A stretch of DNA of 64,000 nt from Cryoendolithus antarcticus (taxonomy: Eukaryota; Ascomycota; Dothideomycetes; Cladosporiales; Cladosporiaceae): the NCBI GenBank assembly GCA_002077065.1, contig NAJO01000037.1:248001-312000 (forward strand). The letters are read 5' to 3'. The position numbers were made by a program, and so were the translations under genes. Positions within the stretch are counted from its first letter, which is position 1. Each line of letters begins with the position of its first letter. This document shows positions 1 through 9,885 of this stretch, in pieces. The notes below the pieces were generated by a model. It was not told where the DNA came from. It worked only from the letters and a program-made list of their open reading frames with translations, and made no database searches.

Positions 1-635
1 ACAAGATGAGCGACGGGCTGCTTGCCCGAGAGCAGTCTAGAGGCATAGCTCAGATGTTCGAGGCTTTTGAAGAAGGCCATGTCGATCTCCCTACCCTCTT
101 CAAAGGTTATGCTCGGTTCTTCTGGAAGGCACCCCTTAAGGGTTGGGGCGTGGGTGTTTGGAACTACATGAAGTACACATGGCACTGGATGTCAATTGTC
201 ACAGGCCTCAACAAGGTTCCAGAGCTCTTCGACAGTTTCAAGGGTTGGATCAAGGACAATACGAAGATCGACGAAGCCTGGAACAAGATCCCCGAATTCT
301 ACCATAGTGCCAAGAATTGGGTGAAGGACCACACTAAGCTTGACGAAGCCTTCCACTGGACCAAGAACTGGATCGAAGACCATACGAAGTTGGACGAAGC
401 TGTCGGTTGGATCAAAGATCACACAAAGCTTAATGAGGCCTGGCATGCCGTAAAGAACTGGTTCAAGGGCCTTTTTGGGCACAAGGACAAGCGTGATGTT
501 ATCTCGAGACGTTCCGAGGAGAAGGGAAATGTGGATCAGCGAGAGTTCATGACGGCGCTGATGAGATCCTCCGGGGCGTTCTTCCCAGCAGCGCCTCGCG
601 CGCACTCCAAGCGAGACTTATTGCCAATCGTCTGA
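1..635 (+). CDS. C-terminal part of a repeat-containing secreted-type protein (5' end outside window)
   Basis: The reading frame is open from the first base and reads Asp-Lys-Met-Ser, which aligns with the DKMS of the downstream gene at about 5511-5520, so the Met at position 6 is probably internal and the gene starts upstream of the window. The visible part has an aromatic-rich stretch, then four or five imperfect copies of a unit W(I/V)xDxTKxxEA at about 246-470, then a basic tail with Lys-Arg at two places. It ends KRDLLPIV, like the KREYIPII end of the gene at 1855-5929. The order hydrophobic segment, GHVD motif, W/K-rich amphipathic region, GxFFP and KR tail is shared, so the two are tandem paralogs. 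I do not recognise the family; the function is unknown. A Kex2-type cut at the KR sites is an inference only. Confidence 0.6.
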   Translation, partial: KMSDGLLAREQSRGIAQMFEAFEEGHVDLPTLFKGYARFFWKAPLKGWGVGVWNYMKYTWHWMSIVTGLNKVPELFDSFKGWIKDNTKIDEAWNKIPEFYHSAKNWVKDHTKLDEAFHWTKNWIEDHTKLDEAVGWIKDHTKLNEAWHAVKNWFKGLFGHKDKRDVISRRSEEKGNVDQREFMTALMRSSGAFFPAAPRAHSKRDLLPIV

Positions 636-1854
636 CGGAAGCGCGGATGATTGAGGTTTCCGAGTGAAGGGACAGGTGTATTGCGCAGCGCTAGAGAGCG
701 GACTCATCGCTATGTACTAGACTTGGTGCGTTGATGTGATAAGTATGGGTAACAGCTCGGAGACCGATGCGCCACCGAGTCACACCGGCTGCAATGGTGT
801 TAGAGATTACAAATAAGGAGTAGGTAGCATGTCATCCACATGGGGAGATCCTCAAGAGAAGCTGCAATGAGTTCGCTACCCTGCCGATGAGTGCGAGTCA
901 CAATCGATTAGGAGTCCGCACAGGAGCACAATCTCTGGATGATGATAGGGACAGTCAAGGTCTTGACTTTGCTGGCCTTACGTCGCACAGATCCTCAAAA
1001 GGCTGCGAGTGGCAGCAGAAGAAAATCGCTCAGCGATTCGTCGTGATGGAAAGTGCTAGGACATGTAGTGTCGCAACAATCGAATAGTGCGTAAGCTGTC
1101 GGGGAGAGCTTTGTCACCTGTAGGAGTTCTCCTAGGCAGCATTGATCAAATCTGTTATCTTTGAACAGTCCACTCAAGCAGTGTCACTACATATAGATTC
1201 AGGGTGGACATCATGTGCCTCCCTGTCGACTTTCGGAACGCGGGGTTTCATTAATCCGCTCTGCTACGGTAAAGTCGTTCTGTCTGCTCTAGAATGGCGA
1301 TCCGAGCTGCTCATCTACCCACCCGAAGTCGCAACTCTACCTGACTGTCATCAATTGTCAATTGCTCAAGCTGTCATCAAATATCAAACCTCAAGCTCAC
1401 GTCCTGCTGAGCGGTGGTGCTTTCTGTTAAACCGTTCTTAGGCTGCTCGCGGATACCTGTGCTCTCTTTCGCCGTGCGTCACGATCGAAGATGGTCAGCC
1501 ATCACCTCCAATGCTCCAGAGCGGACCCAGCGGATCGCCATGCGGTGGTGCATGAATGCAGCCATTCCGGATGTGAGACTCCAGGAGCAGCCCATATTCG
1601 AGGAAAGTCGAAGGTCGCACCAGCCATGGTCGACGCAAAACTGCATACTTTTCCCGTGCCTGTATCACACAGGTAAAGTCTATGCATGTACTCTCCTTCC
1701 CGTCTTTCTCTTGATCTTTTGCCTTCTCAAACGCTTCCAAGTACAACACAGTCTTGCTGAGCTTTTCCCCGAAGACCCTCGCTACTCAGTGCCGCGTTAC
1801 GCACCACTATTCCAGTCCTCAGATCCATACCGCCACATCTCCGCTCCCACAACG
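636..1854. other. Intergenic, no supported gene
   Basis: About 1.2 kb between the two tandem paralogs. The frame leading into the next gene stays open back to about 1414 without an obvious better start; a Met near 1540 is possible but would put the signal-peptide-like segment inside the protein. No RNA gene or repeat was seen. Confidence 0.4.
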
Positions 1855-4800
1855 ATGCTTCTTTCTACCAAGTCGCTTGCGGTCTTGTATCTACTCATCT
1901 ACGAAACCATCGCACTCCCCACGGGGACTCATCTACTGGAAAACACAAGCTCCCAGTTCCTCTGGGCTGCCAGTGATGCCCATCGCCAGCATTTCGGAGG
2001 GCAAGCCGCCGCGACTCTGCACTCGCGGGAAGCTCCAGCAGCTCCTGTGCTCAAGCCAGTCCCTATCTCCAGTCCGAGCAGCAGTGGCTCTCGAGTCGCC
2101 ACATCCGCTGACCAGTCATCCAGACACCCGGCGTGCACGCACCTGGAGCTCGTTAACGTCTACTTCGTCGCTAATGACGCTGCTCGCGACAAAATTACAG
2201 GCGGCAACCATGTGCGATCAATGTTCAACACTACTGCATGGTCAGAGGAAGCCCTTGAGACGACCAATCACACTATTACTCCTCTAGCTCTCTGTATTAC
2301 GGACGTGAACGGGACGCGAACTGCTCATCTGCTCATGGAACGAGGTCTGGGCCGGGACATTTGGCTCATAATTGTACAGGCTTTCAAACAGATCAAGGGT
2401 AAGCTCTGGGTGAAGACACCGTAAGTTGGCTCGACTTCACTCCTGCTCATGACTTCTTGAGCTTGTTGCTTCGACAAAGTGCTTACATTCGCCGCAGTCA
2501 CGGAACTGTGATGCTGCCAAAGGGCGAGGTACCAATGGTAGGCACGACCGCTCCGGCACCGATCCCTCCAGTAGCAGGGGCACCGGCACCAGTTGTTCCA
2601 GCTCCGGTAAATCCAGCGCCGATTGCTCAAGGAGCAACGTCCGCCATGGGATCAGACATTGTGATCAGTCAAGCGGGCACGGGCAGCACCGCCAACACCG
2701 CCATCAGCATTACCGAGAACAACTACAACTTCATCAGTGAAGTCAACGGCGATACAATTACGCAGCCGGCTGCCGAACATGTTGCGCAAGGCGTCACGCA
2801 GCATCTGGAGTCAACTGGTCGACAGCCCGCACAGATCACAGCACAGCCGCCTGGGACTATGCCGGAGCCTTTGCGAGAAACTTCACGTGGCGATATCGTG
2901 CGGCAGCAGCGTGCGTATCATGATTCGTCGCAGCCCAGTAGTGAGGGCTCGCCACCCGGTAAGAGCGGGGCAGGACCATCTGCAGAAAAACCTGGGTCAT
3001 CGTCGCCAGACAAGCCTGGAAAGTAGCCGCCGCCAGACAAGGGTGGATCAGCTCCTTCGGACAAGGGTACACCACCGTTTACCGCAAAGGGCGGTCCATC
3101 GACGCCGGGCAAGGATGGTTTACCGCCGCCTGAGCATGACCATGCACCACAGTCCGGAAAGGACGAGTCGCAGCGCATCGAGCATGAGAAGCAAACTGCA
3201 GCCGAGAAAGCAAAGGTCGATACAGAGGAAAGGAACCAAAACGCCAAGATCAATGATAAGTCGAAGCAAGATCTGAAAGCCGTCGAAGAATCGACTTCAC
3301 AGCAACTGGAAAATGCTGATAAAGACCTGCAAAACGCGAAACAAAATGCCGATCTCGAGGAGTCCACCTCAAAGCAGGCGGCTGCTCAGGAGAAGGCCAG
3401 CACCGATCAGTACGCTGACGAAGAAGTCGCTAAAGGGAAGAAGAGTGAGGAGAGTCGAGCACGCGAAAAGCAGCAAAGCACACAGAGGAAAACCGGTAAG
3501 GAACTTGAAGCGGAAAGAAAATCGTCACAAACGAAACAATTGGCCGAGAGCTCCAGAGTCAAGCAGGGCGAGAAGATCGAAGAGGGCGCGACGAATCGTA
3601 TACATGATATCGAGGCTGCAAAGCAGGAGGCAAAGGAAGCAGGCTTCCAAGAATGCCAAGGCAGGAACGGAGCGAGTTACCAAGTCACCTGGCAGAGGGA
3701 GTGTTCAAGAGAAACCGCCGACACCTGAGCAACCTGGTTCACCCGAGGAACCTGGCTCGCCTGAGAGGAACGGAAAAGGCAAGGGCAAGGTGCCCAATGA
3801 ACCGCCCGGCAGACCTGGTACACCAGAAAGACCACCAGATCCTCAAACACCAGGTTCACCGGAAGGACCTGCCAAACCTAATGATCCCGCCAGACCGCCA
3901 CCACCCGGCCAGAACATCAATGGGGAGGGCCCTGCACCTCGCCCAGATGCGAGACCACCTGGCAACGCTGGCTCATCCTCGAACCCAGCACCTCCCGAGG
4001 GTCGGCCAGCTGCGCCCCCCGGATCTCACAACAACGGCGCACCAGGCACAAGTTCTCCGATGCAGCCAGAAGCACCTCCACCCGGTGCAAAATCTCCAGG
4101 AGATGTTAAGCCTCCATCGGAGCCTCCTAAGTCTAACCCGTGGCCAAAGAGACCTGTAGGGGTTCACAGCGACAAGCCGCCGGAGAAGGTGCCTGGCGGT
4201 GTGAAGGCAGCTCCCGAGATCGGACCCAATGAAGTCCCCTCAGGGTCAGCCCCAGTCAGGAACCCCATACGTTCCAAGTGGCAACACAGGCCAGGCGCCG
4301 GCTCCGCTGTTATCTACCGTGGAACAGATAGCGGCGGACTCGAGCGCAGTAAGAGGGCAGTACATAGAAGAGGGTCAGGCTCTCATGGAGCAACAAAGAT
4401 TGCAACAGCAGAGGGGTATTGACCTTAACGAACGCTTGTCGAAAACCAATGAAATCCTCAGATCGCCTGCTACCAACGACCACGCCAAGGCCACAGCCGA
4501 CAGGACTTCGTTGCTGACGCAGAAACAACAGCTGGCGGAGGATGTCAAGGAAACCGGCCAGAAGGGGCAAAGCTTACTGAAGAGGCAACAGGATCACAGC
4601 AAAGTCACAATGGACAGGATGTCGAAAGCGGGAGCCGATTTCAAAAACTTCACGCCGAAGGAAATGGCCGCCTTCAAGGATGTCATGGCGGAGTTCAGTA
4701 GCGGCCCAGAGGGTCCAGGCTCGGGGTCCACGCCACCAGGTACACCTCGGACGGGAATGACGCTACCTGGCACACCAGGATCTGAGTCACCGCCGGGCAC

Positions 4801-5929
4801 TCCGGGATTTGGATCCAAAACGCCAGTCTCATTAGAGCCTGAGGTTCGACCACCAACCGTGCCAAATAGTCCACCCGAGACGCCGGGCTCTGCAACAGGC
4901 GGGACGCCCGGTGGAAGGGGACAGTCCTCAAGCTGGAGTAGTCAAGGTGCTGCACCACGACCGCCAGCACGAGTCCCTCCCAGCAACGCCGGTCCTGCAC
5001 GCAATCATTTTGAACTCGCTGACCGGACATTCCGCCGCGTTAGTCGATGGGAGGTCGATAGTTTTCCAAGGCTCATGGCGCCACTCCAGCCCGCGCAATA
5101 CAATGTGGGTCAGCTGGAAGCGAATGGCCATTACATCCCGGATCGAGCGGGTCACCAGCACGTCAATCAAGCAGATATCGGCAGTAACACGATGGGTGAC
5201 GAACATGGTGGGCTCGCACAGGAGGACGGAGCTAGCGATGCTCGTCCAAAGACACCAGAAGGCAAGCCCGCGACTAGTCCCAAGCCTGATACAACGCCTG
5301 GAAAAGCACCAGGAACATCGCCCAAAGCCCCGAAGGTGGCAAAACCGGGCTTGAAGCCGGGTTCTTTCAAAAGCCCGTCAGCCGCACTGAACAATCTCAA
5401 AATGGTGATGCCCGCCGGGAGAGCCAGTGCAGTAGCTCTGATGACCGGCGAGTTCATGATGGGTTTCGCAGTACAGGTAGCCTTCGGATTCATCGTGGAG
5501 TGGTCATTAGACAAGATGAGTGGCGGGCAGATGTCCAAAGACCAAAAGGAAGGCGCGGCTGGAATGATGGCGGCCTTTCAAGGCGGTCATGTCGACATGA
5601 AAGGGTTCTGGAAGTCCTACCTGAAATTCGAGTTCGCACCGCTCAAAGCCATGGCGATGGGCATCGGTAAGATCTGGAAGACGGAGTTCAAGGCTGTCAA
5701 GTGGGCTTGGGGTCATCTGAAGAAGGGGCTGAAGAAGCTTGGGCATGGGATTAAGAAGTTGTGGGGGAAATTGACGGGGAAGCACGACGAGAAGCGCGAT
5801 ACGGGTTCTGAAGTATCTCAGGAGGACATGGCGAGGGAATTGCAGGAGCTGCTCGTCAAGGCTGCGGCAGGCTTCTTCCCTGAGATATCGGTCGAGCACG
5901 TTAAGAGGGAGTACATACCGATCATCTGA
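1855..5929 (+). CDS. Large secreted-type Pro-rich/coiled-coil protein, frame interrupted
   Basis: The ATG at 1855 begins a hydrophobic leader (MLLSTKSLAVLYLLIYETIA) followed by four N-x-S/T sequons, which suggests entry to the secretory pathway. Intron 1 is 2421-2497 (GTAAGT...CGCAG). The middle is Pro/Ala-rich, then a Lys/Glu/Gln coiled coil (about 3150-3640), then collagen-like Pro/Gly/Ser tracts, a second helical region (about 4390-4680), more Pro-rich sequence, a hydrophobic segment (about 5400-5510) and an amphipathic Lys/Trp tail ending KREYIPII. Three interruptions occur: an in-frame TAG at 3024-3026, removable by a GTAAGA...CCAG intron at 2959-3036; a +1 shift near 3641; and a +1 shift near 4243, or a phase-0 intron at 4156-4243. 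Removing both introns and one G at each shift gives a multiple of three (about 1305 residues). It is either a real gene with assembly errors or a decaying gene. Function unknown; C-terminal paralog of the gene at 1-635. Confidence 0.6.
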
Positions 5930-6645
5930 TCATAAGCTGGGGTTCCGGTCCCCTGCAGAAGTTGGTCCGGCGGCGTGTCCGTACCGGTGGTTGGCATGGC
6001 ATCGAGTCGTCCATGTGGCATCGACGGCGAGCGTAGTGGAAACTTGGCTGTTGACGATCATCATGAAGGCGGCAACGGAATTCCTTCCGGAGGGACCTGG
6101 GAGCGAAGGTAAACCTGCCGTGGATCGCGGCTATGGGGTGAGCAGCGTAGGATCGCACGGAATGCACGAAAGCCATGAGCAGATCGATCTGTAGAGCACA
6201 ATGTTACGCTATACAGTTTCCTCCGCTTCTCCCAGAGTCCGCGTCTCGTTCCTAAGCGGCTATAGTGGCACCTACTACAGCGGACGCAGTCATCGTTTGT
6301 CTGCGAGAGAGCGTGAACTTGTTGGGACCCTTCGATCAAAGCTACGAGTTCTCGAAGACACGGCACCATCCATTCGTACTACTACAGACCAAGCTTGTCA
6401 AAGCATTGTCTACGTTTCGACATTTCGGAGAAGCGGATGTGCGTAATACACAGCGCTGGTTTCCCCGATGAGAGGCGAAGTCGACGTGCAATCACCTCCA
6501 GACCTCGTTCGACGGAACCTTGACACTACTGTAGAAGCATGCATTGGTATTTACCCACGATCAGTGTATTCGTGCGTTACCGTAGCATCGTGGCACACGC
6601 GACGCCAAAGCGAGGCGCCGTGCCGTCGTACACATTTGTTCAGCG
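5930..6645. other. Intergenic between convergent genes
   Basis: About 700 bases between the secreted-type gene and the end of the minus-strand methyltransferase. Only short frames with no recognisable sequence are present. It probably holds the two 3' untranslated regions. Confidence 0.4.
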
Positions 6646-7810
6646 TCATGCGCCAAGCCATCGAGCCCCTACGCCTCGCCAGGCCACGACAGATCTGCCA
6701 TGTCCATATCCAGTGACTCGAACAGAATGGCCATGGACCGAGATGCTTTTTGGCTGCTCGTTTCCTATCGGCATAGGGTCATCGCGCCATATCTCCACAC
6801 CATCCCAGAGACCTCTGGACATGGCCAAGCCTGCTACACGCTCGGCTTGGTCCAGATCTGCAACTTCGAACAGTACGACCTTCGCTCCAACATCGTCTGC
6901 ATGCTGTAAGAGATGCTCATAAAACGCATCGCCGTCGTACTCGACCGTTTCGCCTTTCGCAAATTGACGGGGCACCAATGCCAGCTTTGGCTCATATCTT
7001 CTGACTGATGCCGCTGTTGTGCGTATGAATGAAGCAGATGAGATGTAAGGGGGATTCGAAATGAGTATATCGAATGTTGCCGGGTGTTCCGATTGCCGCA
7101 GAGCTTCGTGAAGTATTGGGATCGTCGCACTACTATTTGTGGTAGGCGTAGATAGCACATCAGCCTGAAGAAAGCGAATATCTTGCGATGTGCCTGACAG
7201 TGTGAGGTACTTCTTCGCGTTCAGTTCAGCGAGATCCAATGCCTTAGGTGTGATGTCGACGCCCACAATTCGGAGATCAGGGAGAGCATGCTGATAGCTC
7301 AGGCCATCATTACGGGGTCTCTTTGCTGACAGCTCATGATGCAACAGTAGCGGTATGCAGCCAGACCCAGTGCAAAGATCAAGTATGGTCAATTGCTCAG
7401 GGGTACCATGCCTTCGCCAGCCACTGCGTAGCAGGGTAGCTAGACGACTCACTGACGCCGCGGTCTCTTGTCTGATCGAAAGAGCATATCAGAAACGGAC
7501 GGAAGGAGACACTGAAACGTACGAACCGTGGGATCAGGACGCCGGGCCTACAATCTATCTCGAGATCGCCGAAGTGCTCTGTGCCTAGGATATACTGCAG
7601 AGGCTCCCCCTTGGCACGTCGTGTCACATAGTCTAGCACGCGTAAGGACGGCGATTGGGGAGACGTGACGCTGAGCTGGGCGGCATGCTCTCGCAGCCAC
7701 CGTAGCTCGTTCTGCGCGTGGCGAAGGTCTCGGCAGACTGGTAGCAAGAACGCGAGGTGACGATCGATCTGTTGCGCCTGGCGCAGCACGAGAGGAGAGA
7801 TGCGCGGCAT
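6646..7810 (-). CDS. MTQ1: Release-factor glutamine N5-methyltransferase (HemK/PrmC family, MTQ1-like)
   Basis: HemK-family enzymes methylate the Gln of the GGQ motif of peptide release factors using S-adenosylmethionine; yeast Mtq1 is the mitochondrial form. Visible features are an N-terminal helical domain with LGTEHFGDLEIDCRPGVLIPR, the SAM-binding stretch ILDLCTGSGCIPLLL, an acidic loop VGVDITPKAL and the catalytic ISNPPYISS. The best model has two exons: 7810-7523 and 7464-6646, with a 58-base GTACGT...AG intron, giving 368 residues. One oddity is that canonical splicing reads IPRF then TAASV and loses the Glu of the usual PR-x-ET motif. A GT-AA boundary, or one changed base, would restore it, so the junction is uncertain. 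It converges with the upstream secreted-type gene and is divergent from MED6 across about 230 bases. Confidence 0.85.
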
Positions 7811-8038
7811 GCAATGGAGTACAATTCAAGAATTAGCAGAACGGAGGTGAAGGGAGTACACAGGAGGAAGGACCAATCCATCTCGGCACCGGCAGCACTT
7901 TACGCCGGACCTTCACATGTGAAAGCATCACTATTCACTGAGCTATCTCGAACATCTCCGTGTAACGTAGCAATGCTGACTCGGCTGTGATCAATCCTCA
8001 ACCGATCGCCCGATCACGGGGACAGCCTCACTGCCATC

Positions 8039-9154
8039 ATGGCCGCTCCTGCCGACCCTCTCGACGAGATCGAGTACTCGAAGCCCGAAACCGTCGGCTT
8101 CTACACCCGCAACGGCATGCCCTACATGCACGAGAACATGCTACACTACTACATCTCCGAATCCCCCTTCTTCGACTGGGGCACCAAGAACGGCACAGAA
8201 GTCCAGCTCAGCTCCACAGACCCACAACGCCAACAGCTCCTCCACGATCGCCGCGAGTTCGAGCGCCATCTCGCTGCCGCCAATGGCGTGGAGTACGCGT
8301 TCGTGGAAGGCGAGACGATGGAGTTCAATGCTGAGGGCGAGGTGGCGAAGGGAGGGATGTGGGTGTTGAGGAAGCAGGATCGGCAGAAGGGGGTTGGGCC
8401 GAAGGGGAAGGATGAGCTGGCTACGTTGGGGACATACTATTTGATGGGGGAGAAGATGCATCAGGCGCCTGCTGTGGGGGATGTGCTGAGTGCGAAGTTG
8501 ACGGCGGCTTCAACGGCTATGGCGAAGTTATTTGAGCGGGCAGCGGAGCTGCCACGGTGGTCGGCTGCTGAGGGGCATACGTATTTGGCAGGGAGCACGA
8601 AGGCTGCAGCTGGATTGAGTGCGTCATTAGGGGGCACGCCGGAGCGGTCGCGGCAGAATAGTGTTACTGGCGACACGGCATTGCTGCGGTCAGGCTCCGT
8701 GGAGCCTATCACCAGCGCAGTCCCGGGCTCGAAAGCAGACGAAGACCGCCTAGCCAACGCCCTCCTCCGCAGTTCAATGGCCTCCTTCCGCGCCCACGGC
8801 ACAGAGTACAGCGACGAGAACCCCCTCCTCGGCGAACCAGGCCACTTCACCTTCAGCTCCTCCACAGCCGCCGTCAAGAAACGCAAAGCCGAGGAGGAAG
8901 CCGCTGCCCAAGCTGCAGCAAAGGAGAAAGAAGCCCGCGCTAATAGCCGAGCTGCGACTCCACCTGCTGAGATCAGTCCTTTTGCTGTCAAGAAGCAGCC
9001 TTCACCTCCTGCTGTGATGAGCGAGGCGAAGGCTGGGAAGGCTGATCGGGAGAGGAGGGAGAAGAGGGATGGGAAGTTGAGGCGGAGGAAGAGTCGGCAT
9101 GGAGGGGCGCCGACGCCCGGAGGTGTTGCTACGCCGGCGGCGATGACGGGGTGA
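8039..9154 (+). CDS. MED6: Mediator complex subunit 6
   Basis: MED6 is a head-module subunit of the Mediator coactivator and links transcription factors to RNA polymerase II in the nucleus. The N-terminal 150 residues carry the family signature: a conserved segment reading HYYISESPFFDW, then a region with FERHLAAANGVEYAF and a later LGTYYLMGEKMHQAP. The single exon encodes 371 residues. The C-terminal half is low complexity: Ala/Glu-rich, then a basic Lys/Arg-rich tail (about residues 330-355), a common fungal extension. The start is the first ATG after the 228-base gap shared with divergent MTQ1. No oddities seen. Confidence 0.9.
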   Translation: MAAPADPLDEIEYSKPETVGFYTRNGMPYMHENMLHYYISESPFFDWGTKNGTEVQLSSTDPQRQQLLHDRREFERHLAAANGVEYAFVEGETMEFNAEGEVAKGGMWVLRKQDRQKGVGPKGKDELATLGTYYLMGEKMHQAPAVGDVLSAKLTAASTAMAKLFERAAELPRWSAAEGHTYLAGSTKAAAGLSASLGGTPERSRQNSVTGDTALLRSGSVEPITSAVPGSKADEDRLANALLRSSMASFRAHGTEYSDENPLLGEPGHFTFSSSTAAVKKRKAEEEAAAQAAAKEKEARANSRAATPPAEISPFAVKKQPSPPAVMSEAKAGKADRERREKRDGKLRRRKSRHGGAPTPGGVATPAAMTG

Positions 9155-9885
9155 GTTGGGCAGAGGAGTGAATGGGCTTTCAAGGGGCACGGCGTTTGGA
9201 CTAAAGATACCCCATGTTGCATTTTAGCATTGACCTTTAGAATTGAGCTCAAGGTTGTCGAAGTTCAACTTCACTTCAACCTCACATCTCGTCTCCTCGT
9301 AATCCCACTACCGTCCCGCAATGCGGTGATACACATAGCTAGAGACTCAACTTCCATACCCCTGCCCTCGCTACCTCCTAGTCACACATCTTCGTCAACC
9401 CCCACTACCCACTTCTCTTGGCACTCACGTCTTCTCCGCACTTCCCAATGACGCTTGTCACTTCCCACGGCTCCTCTTCGCTTGCATCGCCTCTTCTCGG
9501 CGCTCTTACATGTCGCCAAGGCGCCGTGCTATCGTGCTCGCGTGCCAACTCTAACTCTAACAGGGCGGCGCTATCTTGATAAAGCAAGGCGATGTTGTGA
9601 CAGGCGTCGGGTGTCAGCCGCTGAAGTGGCCGCTAAGGTATCGTACAGACTTTCTAGCTCTCGGTAGGCTTCTGGACTTCACTGCTGTTTTGTATTCTAT
9701 CTGTTCTTTTGTGTCCTTACGAACCGTACACGAACTGAAGGAGTGGCACTAGGACTCGGCTCGTTGCGACGCGGCAACCCCTCGGCGCGAAGGTCGTGGA
9801 CTAGGTACTGGAGCTCGAAGAAGCCTCTGAACGACCACGATCACTCCACGCCTGATCTTTTGAGGCCACACTGTTACCAAAAACC
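9155..9885. other. Intergenic, promoter side of the permease
   Basis: About 730 bases between MED6 and the permease, both plus strand. The pyrimidine-rich tract at about 9280-9450 resembles a fungal promoter or leader. No open frame with recognisable sequence was found. Confidence 0.35.

Noticed and set aside
8461..9252. 263-codon minus-strand frame over MED6
   Set aside because: Shadow of the MED6 Ala/Glu-rich tail; low complexity and no features.
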